64,000 nucleotides of DNA from Paenibacillus tengchongensis. Lineage in GTDB: Bacteria > Bacillota > Bacilli > Paenibacillales > Paenibacillaceae. Positions within the stretch are counted from its first letter, which is position 1, and every line of letters starts with the position of its first letter. Positions 57,301 to 64,000 of the stretch are shown piece after piece. The position numbers and the translations under genes are program-made. The notes under the pieces are model-generated. The model was not told the origin of the DNA, ran no database searches, and worked only from the letters and a program-made list of their open reading frames with translations. The stretch covers positions 248,001 to 312,000 of the forward strand of contig NZ_WACP01000006.1 of the NCBI RefSeq assembly GCF_008973665.1. Direction: 5' to 3'.

Positions 57301-60300
57301 CCGTCGGCGGCTCCGGCAAGGCCAAGCTTCCATTGATCCTTGTCCTCCTGCCAGGCAATCTGGGCCGCTGCACCGGCGGAGCCGCGGTAGATTTCAACCG
57401 CTCCGCCCGTTGCCGATACGGCAGCGGCACCGTCCTTGTTCAGAGTGATCACTGAACTGGCAGCGGTCAGCTTGTCTGACTGGAGATTGACCTCTGCTCC
57501 GCGGACCTCCAGGCTTCCGGCAATGGTGGCACCGCCGCCGATGGTCAGATCATGGTGAATATCGACATCGCCCTCCGCGCTGGCGCTAAGCGCCAGTATA
57601 TCCGTCTGCGGATTATACAGCTGGCTATGGATATGCAGGGAGTCGGCATTTCCCGCCTGCGTCAGCTTATCCCAGGCACTGCCGCTGGCGATCGTCTCCA
57701 GCGAGGTGCCGATGCCGACCTTCCACTTGCGTTCGCTTTCGTTCCAGACCAGCCGTGCGCCCGGCTGAGATTCTCCTCTGAAGACTTCGATTCCGCTCTC
57801 GTTCACCGGCGGCTCCCCGCCGGTAAATTTGTTGATCTCGATCATATTGCTTTCAACGACAAGATCTTCGCGGGAAACCGTTGTCGTGGTCCCCCGGACA
57901 AGCAGATTGCCATCCACCGTAAGCTGCCCTTCTACGGCCAGCCCCCCCGTAATATCCGCTCCGTTGTTCACGGTCAGCGTCCCTTGGATCTCAGCGCTGT
58001 TCACAACCTCGATATCACCGTCGTCCGTCGTCCGCAGCGCCGTATTGCCTTCTCCATCGCTGAGTGAATTGTGGCGGTGCAGACCATCCGCATCTGAGGA
58101 GACACCCCCGGTTAATGCATCCCAGTTGCTGCCGTAGGCGATATTGGACAACTCATCGCCAAGGCCCAGCTTCCAGCGCAGCTCATCCTCGTCCCAGACC
58201 AGCTTGGCGCTGGGATTCTGTTTACCGCGGTAGACCTCAATGCTGCTCCGCTTCAGCAGCGAACCGCTGCTGCCTTCGAACTTGTTAAGCTCGATCCGGT
58301 TGCTGGTTACGGCCAGTTCGCTCTTGTTAATGAAGGTGGTTGAGCCGGTAACGGTCAGATTGCCGTCAATGGTGGCCGATCCGCCTACCTTCAGATTGCC
58401 CTGCAGCTCGGCCTCTCCCCCGGCCAGCAGCTTCCCGGCAACCTCGGCATCGCCGGAGGCGGTCACCTTACCCTGATCATTGACGGTCAGCACTGCCCCG
58501 CCGGAAGGAGTCCCAAGCACGCTGTGCTTATGTGAGGTATCCGCAACCGTTCCATTCGTCAGCGCATCCCACTTATTGCCGTAAGGAATGTCGGACATGC
58601 TGCCTGTCACACCGATCCGCCATTTCCGTTCATTCTCACTCCACTCCAGCCGGGCCTTCGGCTTCCCGTTTCCCCGGTATACCTCAAGGCCGCCCTTGTC
58701 ATCCGCCGCTGCCTCATTCTCCGCCTTGTTGACTGTCAGGAAGCTGTCCGCAACCTCCTGCTCTACCTTGCGGACGACCACCTCTTCTTCCTTGACGACC
58801 AGCTTATTCACTGTCAGCGTCTCGCCGACCATCAGCTCATGCGGAATATGGACATTGCCATCCGCACCGATCTCCAGTGCCAGCAGGCTGCGGTCTTCAT
58901 TATGAAACTGGCTGTGTGTGTGCAGGTCATCCGCATTGTGGCTGCCGCCCGTCAGTTCTTCCCAGCGCTTCCCGTCCGGGATGTCTGTCATTTCGCCTGG
59001 CGAAGCGCCGATTTGCCAGGTCCCGGTTTCTTCATTCCAGGCAAGCTTGGCATTCGGCTTCGTTTCGCCGCGCTTAATTTCCAGGCCGCTGCCGGTCGCA
59101 ATCAATGTCTTGTCCACCGTCAGCTTGTTCTCGATCACAACATTGCTATCAGTGTCTGTGCTGAGCGCCGGCGCCCCCTTACTGTCATACAGCCCGCTAT
59201 GCTTATGCAGCCCGTCTGCACTGGCCCCGCCGTGCAGCCGCTCCCAATCCGCGCCGTAGGCGATTTTATGCATACCGCTGCCCGACTGGTCCGCCTGATT
59301 CTCAGTTCCGATCTTCCAGGCGGCAGCATCTTCGTCCCAAACCAGCTTGGCATTCGGCCGGTTCCCGCGGCTGATCTCAATGCCGCTGTTTGGCGGCCCG
59401 GCGTCATTCTTATTCAGCGTAATCATATTGCCGGAGATCACAACCTGGGGCACGTCGAGTACCGCCTGCCCGCCGGAGACATCCAGACCGCCGGCGGCCT
59501 GGAGCGGACCCGTAACATGGACGGGACCGGCCAGCTCGATATCTCCTCCCGCGCTAACCTTGAGCGTTTCCTCGCCGCCCGCCGTCACGGCGAAGGAGCC
59601 GTCCACCTCAAGCTGGCCGCTTACCGTGAGCGCCGCGGTATGGACAGGCCCGGTAAATTCGCTTTTCTCGGCATGGATATACAGCGTGGAAGTATCATCG
59701 CCAATGCCGGTCTCGGAAGAGCTGAAGTAAGGCTGGGACGGGCCCGCCTCCTTGCCGATGATCAGCTTGCCGGCCTGCAGTGTAGCACCGCCTACAGCTT
59801 TTCTGACCAGGGGGGAACCGTCAACATCCGTGGTATAGGTATTCTCGACGGCCATCGTGCCATCCTGGCGGTGCGTCAGCACTACACGGGCGATTAGGAT
59901 ATCCTTGCTGGGCTCCTCCGGTTTCTTGGAGCTCGTCTTGATCACCGGATATTCCCATACATGGATGTTATTCGTTCCGCCTTTGTCAGCATCTGTATCC
60001 GTCAACAGCTCGCTGTAACTGACGGTGATATAAATCTGGTCCGAGGTACTGTAGCCAGCCAAATCCAGATGCAGGCTGGGATGATCGGCGCCAACGACAA
60101 TTTCCTGGCCGATCTCCTCATTGTTCTCGGGATCCAGCACCCGGTTAATGGCAATCCCCGGCGCGATGGTTACCTTGGTCGGGTCTTTTTCCGACGGCTC
60201 AACTTTCAGTCCGGCGACGACTCCCCAATCATGAAAGTACCTGTTATGCAGCCGCTGCAGCCGCTGATGATAGCTCTGGTCCAGCTTCAGATCTTCCTCC

Positions 60301-60350
60301 TTCAGCAGCAGCCCGTTGAAGTAATTCATCCGTTTGATATCGTTTGGCAC
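54396..60350 (-). CDS. Giant tail-fibre-like protein with S74 chaperone domain (1984 aa)
   Basis: N-terminal about 170 residues (KRMNYFNGLLLKEEDLKLDQ, RLQRLHNRYFHDWGVVAGLK) match the opening of the 941-aa protein upstream and suggest a baseplate-attachment domain. A long repetitive shaft follows: about twelve modules built on (E)xxRGxxPxAxLxWDE....WxxG, separated by beta-repeat stretches (KDAVISGSLAV type). Nine HxH motifs (LHKHS, LHTHS, GHTHQ etc.) occur, one per module. The C-terminus (SSRTFKDNITALPVKKAV, IGFIAEEVPQIF, then a coiled coil) is a peptidase S74/intramolecular chaperone domain that trimerises and often self-cleaves. The start is GTG 60350; GTG 60359 touches the ribosome site. 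Likely the receptor-binding fibre of a contractile injection particle. Confidence 0.88.
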   Translation of the reverse strand: MPNDIKRMNYFNGLLLKEEDLKLDQSYHQRLQRLHNRYFHDWGVVAGLKVEPSEKDPTKVTIAPGIAINRVLDPENNEEIGQEIVVGADHPSLHLDLAGYSTSDQIYITVSYSELLTDTDADKGGTNNIHVWEYPVIKTSSKKPEEPSKDILIARVVLTHRQDGTMAVENTYTTDVDGSPLVRKAVGGATLQAGKLIIGKEAGPSQPYFSSSETGIGDDTSTLYIHAEKSEFTGPVHTAALTVSGQLEVDGSFAVTAGGEETLKVSAGGDIELAGPVHVTGPLQAAGGLDVSGGQAVLDVPQVVISGNMITLNKNDAGPPNSGIEISRGNRPNAKLVWDEDAAAWKIGTENQADQSGSGMHKIAYGADWERLHGGASADGLHKHSGLYDSKGAPALSTDTDSNVVIENKLTVDKTLIATGSGLEIKRGETKPNAKLAWNEETGTWQIGASPGEMTDIPDGKRWEELTGGSHNADDLHTHSQFHNEDRSLLALEIGADGNVHIPHELMVGETLTVNKLVVKEEEVVVRKVEQEVADSFLTVNKAENEAAADDKGGLEVYRGNGKPKARLEWSENERKWRIGVTGSMSDIPYGNKWDALTNGTVADTSHKHSVLGTPSGGAVLTVNDQGKVTASGDAEVAGKLLAGGEAELQGNLKVGGSATIDGNLTVTGSTTFINKSELAVTSNRIELNKFEGSSGSLLKRSSIEVYRGKQNPSAKLVWDEDELRWKLGLGDELSNIAYGSNWDALTGGVSSDADGLHRHNSLSDGEGNTALRTTDDGDIEVVNSAEIQGTLTVNNGADITGGLAVEGQLTVDGNLLVRGTTTTVSREDLVVESNMIEINKFTGGEPPVNESGIEVFRGESQPGARLVWNESERKWKVGIGTSLETIASGSAWDKLTQAGNADSLHIHSQLYNPQTDILALSASAEGDVDIHHDLTIGGGATIAGSLEVRGAEVNLQSDKLTAASSVITLNKDGAAAVSATGGAVEIYRGSAGAAAQIAWQEDKDQWKLGLAGAADGLAVDTAGNINASGSLQAAGGVFTGTISAAGASLTGNLIVGEGLEVPQGTESDAQIKWVKDRWKLGTVNKTVLSLTRSGRMGIGTDNPTEVLDVAGKAVFRTEAEFAGATSFSGKLTAHKEAVFEDQVSFTKPVKAADLAVSGSLEITGKLLAGKLEASRGLDSEGKPLANASIYWDNAKQAWFYGNGVTLAELGSGKDSQNKLYDAVGKGIAVFADAEGKVGIGTNTPLAALDVRVAADTTAFSVTKAGNVGVGTATPAAKLDVRGEAAVTKLNVQGDAAVTGTLNAASAVVSKDLTVNGNLTVNGDVVTVNTATLEIEDNIIRVNKYSPQATPVVKNGGLEVFRGGTAPAAQLVWDESADQWLAGASDALKAIEYKGHTHPEIAGLSEVFTIDAGKVGIGTAAPAATLDVGGTARISGKLTATEAAVSSLLSGKDAAFTGTLSGKDIAVSGMLTTMDASVTGTLTAKDSAVTGKLTAKDAVISGSLAVGQGLSVERGTDPKAQILWDEAADEWQLGVAGNMKQLSYNGHTHQELTVLSGALKVVSGNVGIGTANPAVKLDVSGNAAVSGKISAAEAAVTGTLTAKDISAGGTVTAANASISAALSAKDAQVTGKLTAKDAVISGSLAVAQGISVERGTDPKAQILWDEAADEWQLGVAGSMKSLSYSGHTHQELAELSGALRIVSGNVGIGTASPSAKLDVGGSVAVSGKLTAAEAAVSSLLSGKDAAFTGALSAKDAAVTGTLTVKDGSVSGTLTAPNAAVTAKLTAKDVAVSGSLEVSQGLTVSRDSDPKAQLLWDEGLDAWQAGIAGSLKPLAYSDHTHAELSKLSAALTVDDTGNVGIGKPAADDYKLDVDGNMRAKNFAQTSSRTFKDNITALPVKKAVELLGKLKPVTFSYKADNGKQQNIGFIAEEVPQIFATSDQKSVVLMDIIAVLTTVVQKQQKDAEGMHKQLKALQSQVAALTGA
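55311..55890 (-). repeat. Recent tandem duplication inside the fibre gene
   Basis: The stretches 55311-55470 and 55731-55890 are nearly identical at DNA level with a 420-bp (140-codon) period; for example ACAGAATCTGCGCCTTCGGA occurs in both. A more diverged unit lies near 54860-55000. Confidence 0.8.
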
Positions 60351-60395
60351 TAGTTCCACTCCTCCCGGCTTTTCAAATAGCCAATGAACGCCTGG

Positions 60396-60584
60396 TTACT
60401 GGGGAAGCACGGCTTCCTCTTCACCTGCGGCAATCAGTTCCTCCAGCACCTGTACCGCGCCGCTGATGCGCATTAAGGTATAGCTTAATCCGGTGCGTTT
60501 CTCATCGAGCTCCTGCATCATTTGCCGGCCGGATTCAAGCTCTGCTTTCAAATGTCCAATCCGTGCTTCAATCTGTTCTCTCAT
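60396..60584 (-). CDS. Small coiled-coil protein of the tail cluster (62 aa)
   Basis: Almost wholly helical with heptad spacing: EQIEARIGHLKAELESGR, MMQELDEKRTGLSYTLMR, then ISGAVQVLEELIAAGEEE. GGAGG lies eight bases before the ATG. It is placed between the two fibre genes with gaps of 45 and 17 bp, so it is cotranscribed. It might be a chaperone or connector of the fibre; similar small proteins are common in phage-tail regions. The function is inferred from position only. Confidence 0.8.
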   Translation of the reverse strand: MREQIEARIGHLKAELESGRQMMQELDEKRTGLSYTLMRISGAVQVLEELIAAGEEEAVLPQ

Positions 60585-60601
60585 TGTCTATTCCTCCATA
60601 A

Positions 60602-63427
60602 TCAGGCACCCTGCAGGGCGGCCATTTGTTTTTGCAGGCGGGTAATCGCTTTTTGCTGGTCTTTCATCACACTGGTCAGTACCGCGATAATATCCATCGC
60701 ACTGACCGCACGCTGATCCTTGTCGGCCAGAATGGCAGGAACCTCTTCGGCAATAAAGCCGAGTGTCCGCTCCTTCGTCCCGTCCTTGTATTTGAACGAT
60801 ACCGGATTAAGCGCTTCGAGCAGCCCTTTCGCTTCCTTTACGGGGAGGTCGGCGATGTTGTCCTTCAGCTCGCGGGAGGACCACCAATACATGCTGCCGT
60901 TGGCATAGACTCCGCCGCTCGCATGCAGATAGATCCGGTCGCCGGCGTCGTTTGAAACGCCGATATCAAGCACGCAGTTCTCTCCGCTCGTCGGATAGAA
61001 CTTGATCCAAGCAGAGTCGCCGCTGCCGCCGCCGGGGTCGGAAGGGAAGATAATGCCGTTGTTGCCGCTGCCCGCGCTCGGAATCAAGGCGCTGCGCACC
61101 TCCAGGCTGCTGTGCACCGAGGCATAAGACCAGTCGTTGCCGTAATTCAGGACAAGGCTGCTGCCGTTGTCCACGAGCGCTCTGCCCGGCGTCCCTCTGC
61201 GTCCCGGATAACCGATCTTGAAATCGGCGCAGCGCACAATGGCGTCGAAGTTGTCGGCCACATCAAGCTTTTTGAGCTTTCCGTCGAAATTCAGCACCGC
61301 AGTCTTAATGACTCCGTCGATTTCCAGATCTCCGGTAATTCTGGCGTTACCGTTCACCTGCAGGTAGGTGTTAACATCCAGCCGGTCCCAGATCGAAACT
61401 TTCCGGGCTCCTCCGTTTGCAGAATTGCCGACAATCATCAGGGACCCGTAGGTTCCCGTATCATTGCTGATCTCAGCTTTGTTCCCTCCTGCGAATCCGG
61501 ACCACCCGGAGGTGAAGCGGATCGGATTCTGTCCCGAGCCGGTCATAATGCGCAGTCCTCCGGTGACCTCCAGCTTATCCGCAGGGAGCAGCGTGCCGAT
61601 GCCGACATTGCCCGAAGCATTAAGCGAAATATGGTCCAGCTTGTCGTTTGTGGTTCCGATCTCCAGCGTGCAATCCTCGCCTTCGCGCCGGTAGTATTTT
61701 ATCCAGGCCATATCGCCGGAACCGCCGCCCGGATCGCTCGGGAATACAATTCCGTTGCCTGCGCCGTTACCCACACTCGGAATAATCTGCCCGGACGCCT
61801 GAAGGCTGCCGTTGACGTAGAGCATACCGTTGACGTCAAGCCGGTCCCAGATCGCTACCTTTCTTCCTTGTCCCGCGGATTGATTGCCCACGATCATCAG
61901 CGCTTTATGATACGTGGTGTCATTGCTGATCTCGGCGGTATTGTTCTTGCCGTCCGGGAAAGCGCTCCAGACGGAGGTGAAGCGGATCGGATTGCTTCCG
62001 CTGAGCATGCGCAGGCTGCCATCCACATCCAGCGAATCCTCCAGGGTCTTCCTCGGACCGATGCCCACATTGCCGCTGCTGTTCCAAGAGAGTACCGGCT
62101 TGTCCGTACGCGTGCCGTCGGCGGCGACCGCTCTGGTCCCGAGCACCCCGCCCGCTGCGCCGAACAGCGCCGGACCGTCCACCTCCGCACCTGCGAACAG
62201 CTTGCCCTTGCCGAACCACCCCAGGCCATGCGTGCTGTCAATAGTGTCCTTATCCGTAGCCTTCAGCCACAGCATTTTGTCATCCTTCAGCGCCAGATCC
62301 GCATCGCTGTACAGCTTGCCGGCTGCATTGTAGCCCAGGCTGGCGCCGGTGGCAGAGCTAAGCTTGCCGTGCTTGTGCATGCTGTCGGCAAAATCGTGGC
62401 CGATCAGCCCCTCCCAATCGTTGCCGTAGGCGATTTTTTTGAGATCGGTGCCAAGCCCCGCTTTGAAGCATTGCTCGCTCTCGACCCAGACAATCCGGGC
62501 GTCCTGCGTGCCGCCGCTGCCCCGGTACACTTCCAGCCCGCCGTCGCGGGGACCGGGGAATACATAATCCGGATCATCGGGATTGGGGCTGTTGACCTCG
62601 ACGAAGCTGTTCATAATACGCAGCTCGCTTTGGGACTGGTCCTTGCCCTGCAGGTAGAGCTCGCCTTCCAGCGTCAGATCGCCTTTGATGTTCAGCGAGC
62701 CGGTGAAATGCGTCTCCCGGGCATTGACCTCCAGCACGTTACCTTCCTGCAGTGCATATACAGAGGGCATGGCAGCCAGAGACTGTTCATTGTCACTCAT
62801 ATTCCCGTTGTTATCTTCACTTTTGGCTTTGACAATCAGCTGCTCGGTAACCATCTTCCGACCAGCCGCCCCCGCATAAATTCTCAGCGGTGTACGTGCG
62901 GCGTCCGAGTCATAGTCAAAGATGCAGGCATTGTCGATCTTCGTGTCAGTGCCGTCCTTGCGCGGGACCACACGGGCCAGCACGATGTTCCCGGCTCCCT
63001 CCGGTTGGATGGTCCCGTGACTGATCCTGCCGCGCTCCCAGGTATGAATCGGTTCGCCCTGGCCCCGTTCCACATTCCGCTCAGACTTTTCTTCCTTATA
63101 GCTGACCCATATATAAATGCTTTCATTGGCCATATATTCGGACAAATCCACCGGATTATCCGGGTGTCCTTCATAGATCAGAATTTCCTGGCTGACGCTT
63201 TCGCCGTTCAGTACGACCTGATTCAGTGCCAAGCCTTCACTCACCTGCACCTGCATATCCTTGCCAGGCAGCGCCTGCACCTTCAGCCCGGTGACAATGC
63301 CCCAGGTGTGCAGATAGCGGTTATGCAGGCGCTGCAGACGCAGGTAGAAGTCCTGATCCAGGCTGTAATCGGCGGCATTCAGGAACAGCCCGTCGAAATA
63401 ATTCATTCTCTTGAATTCTTTTCCCAT
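60602..63427 (-). CDS. Tail-fibre-like protein with S74 chaperone domain (941 aa)
   Basis: It shares the N-terminal domain of the giant fibre (KRMNYFDGLFLNAADYSLDQ, RLQRLHNRYLHTWGIVTGLK). It holds one RGxxx..W module with MHKHGK, then a longer irregular part. Two sections repeat each other: FPSDPGGGSGDMAWIKYY and FPSDPGGGSGDSAWIKFY; NPIRFTSxWSxF also appears twice. The C-terminal S74 domain has SSRELKDNIADLPVKEAK and LGFIAEEVPAIL plus a coiled coil. ATG at 63427 has GGAGG nine bases upstream; the TTG nine bases earlier overlaps it. It probably forms a second fibre or a spike-proximal part of the same particle. Confidence 0.88.
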   Translation of the reverse strand: MGKEFKRMNYFDGLFLNAADYSLDQDFYLRLQRLHNRYLHTWGIVTGLKVQALPGKDMQVQVSEGLALNQVVLNGESVSQEILIYEGHPDNPVDLSEYMANESIYIWVSYKEEKSERNVERGQGEPIHTWERGRISHGTIQPEGAGNIVLARVVPRKDGTDTKIDNACIFDYDSDAARTPLRIYAGAAGRKMVTEQLIVKAKSEDNNGNMSDNEQSLAAMPSVYALQEGNVLEVNARETHFTGSLNIKGDLTLEGELYLQGKDQSQSELRIMNSFVEVNSPNPDDPDYVFPGPRDGGLEVYRGSGGTQDARIVWVESEQCFKAGLGTDLKKIAYGNDWEGLIGHDFADSMHKHGKLSSATGASLGYNAAGKLYSDADLALKDDKMLWLKATDKDTIDSTHGLGWFGKGKLFAGAEVDGPALFGAAGGVLGTRAVAADGTRTDKPVLSWNSSGNVGIGPRKTLEDSLDVDGSLRMLSGSNPIRFTSVWSAFPDGKNNTAEISNDTTYHKALMIVGNQSAGQGRKVAIWDRLDVNGMLYVNGSLQASGQIIPSVGNGAGNGIVFPSDPGGGSGDMAWIKYYRREGEDCTLEIGTTNDKLDHISLNASGNVGIGTLLPADKLEVTGGLRIMTGSGQNPIRFTSGWSGFAGGNKAEISNDTGTYGSLMIVGNSANGGARKVSIWDRLDVNTYLQVNGNARITGDLEIDGVIKTAVLNFDGKLKKLDVADNFDAIVRCADFKIGYPGRRGTPGRALVDNGSSLVLNYGNDWSYASVHSSLEVRSALIPSAGSGNNGIIFPSDPGGGSGDSAWIKFYPTSGENCVLDIGVSNDAGDRIYLHASGGVYANGSMYWWSSRELKDNIADLPVKEAKGLLEALNPVSFKYKDGTKERTLGFIAEEVPAILADKDQRAVSAMDIIAVLTSVMKDQQKAITRLQKQMAALQGA

Positions 63428-63454
63428 GTTCTGCAACCTCCGGATTTGTAATCT

Positions 63455-64000
63455 CTAATCCTCTCGCATTCCTCCGACCAAGGTCTCCATACCTACACGG
63501 CCGTACACGCCAAGACGCATCCGCGGCACCTCGATATTCAGGCTGTAATTGGTGTAGAACGGCTTCTCCCGGCGGAGCACCTCCTGCAGGATGTTCACCT
63601 TGTTCTGAAGCAGGCTCCGGTTGTGTGCGGGGAGGATGACGTGGACGGTAAAATAACTCGGCTCCGCCGGTCCGGCCATCGTATTGATGCCGATGCGGCT
63701 GCCTTTGCCGCAGCGGACCGGCTCCTCATAGCTCTCGATATGAATGGCGGCCTCCTCTCCGGCAAACACCTGCAAATACTCCGCAAGCCCCTCAGGGGTA
63801 CCCCGCTTCTTATACAGCTCCATAATTCCGCCAAGCAGTTTGCGGTTCACTGTGCTGCGGTCAGCAGGCAGCGGAAGCAGCTGCGCCGGGTGAAGTGCCC
63901 GTTCGTAAGTGTCAAGGTTACCGTCGTATTCCTCACCATCGGTCAGAGTGAGGCCAAGCCAGCCTGCCAGCCAGGGTAGAAAGGCCGCCGGGGTCTTGAG
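63455..64000 (-). CDS. Phage tail protein, P2 gpI-like (5' end outside window)
   Basis: The frame is open to the window edge: residues LKTPAAFLPWLAGWLGLTLT, then ALHPAQLLPLPAD, VNRKLLGGIMELYKKRGTPE, GLAEYLQVFAGEE, ending GGMRED. The pattern FLPWLAGWLGL ... LYKKRGTPEGL is typical of the tail protein I/TIGR02242-type proteins of contractile injection systems and phage baseplates, which connect baseplate to fibres. It is followed 27 bp later by the first fibre gene. More baseplate, sheath and tube genes should lie beyond base 64000. Confidence 0.82.
   Translation of the reverse strand, partial: LKTPAAFLPWLAGWLGLTLTDGEEYDGNLDTYERALHPAQLLPLPADRSTVNRKLLGGIMELYKKRGTPEGLAEYLQVFAGEEAAIHIESYEEPVRCGKGSRIGINTMAGPAEPSYFTVHVILPAHNRSLLQNKVNILQEVLRREKPFYTNYSLNIEVPRMRLGVYGRVGMETLVGGMRED

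Noticed and set aside
61112..63451. 779-codon open frame opposite the 941-aa fibre gene
   Set aside because: Antisense to a gene with clear N- and C-terminal domains; a by-product of GC-rich third positions.

Overview
The window looks like chromosomal DNA of a Paenibacillus-type, low-G+C-phylum Gram-positive soil bacterium. The evidence is strong AAGGAGG-type ribosome sites, frequent GTG/TTG starts, an LTA-synthase-family enzyme, lipobox lipoproteins, a Bce-type peptide-resistance module, CcpA-type cre sites, secreted plant-polysaccharide enzymes and a Bacillus-like IS110 remnant. The genus is an inference from gene content; there is no rRNA or tRNA gene to fix it.

Layout. 0-4.1 kb: the end of an ABC exporter pair and an ABC-F ATPase. 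4.3-10.2 kb: an amidohydrolase coupled to an unusual 1052-aa acetyltransferase fusion, an MFS permease and a tiny membrane protein. 10.3-14.2 kb: a nucleotidyltransferase, an LtaS-family enzyme and an AT-rich Nudix gene. 14.6-25.2 kb: a loose group of secreted or sugar-related hydrolases (GH5 mannanase, CE7 esterase, two SGNH esterases, M4 protease); the mannanase and one esterase have perfect cre matches upstream. 25.4-28.9 kb: an AT-rich nucleotidyltransferase-like/alpha-beta-hydrolase fusion, a phosphotransferase and a lipase. 28.9-33.5 kb: a BceRS-BceAB-type module with a perfect 7-4-7 inverted repeat before the transporter genes. 33.6-36.4 kb: an adenosine-deaminase relative, a decayed gene, a DUF2087 protein and a kinase-like protein.

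36.5-39.3 kb is a decayed, AT-rich mobile region. It holds an IS110-type transposase pseudogene and two 204-bp direct repeats (about 98% identical) bracketing a lipoprotein and a metzincin-like protease. 39.3-46.1 kb has an AraC/GyrI regulator, a frameshifted gene and an ArsR-type regulator followed by a two-subunit ABC exporter. 46.2-51.9 kb has lipoproteins (two near-duplicates around a deleted SDR gene), and a pectate lyase divergent from an AraC regulator.

53.4-54.4 kb has no protein gene but carries a promoter-like sequence, a long 5' hairpin and a terminator-like hairpin on the minus strand, compatible with a structured RNA of about 0.5 kb upstream of a four-helix membrane protein. 54.4-64.0 kb is the edge of what looks like a phage-tail-derived contractile injection cluster: a P2-gpI-like tail protein (cut by the window end) and two related fibre proteins (941 and 1984 aa) ending in S74 intramolecular chaperone domains, with a small coiled-coil protein between them. 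The larger fibre has twelve repeat modules and nine HxH motifs.
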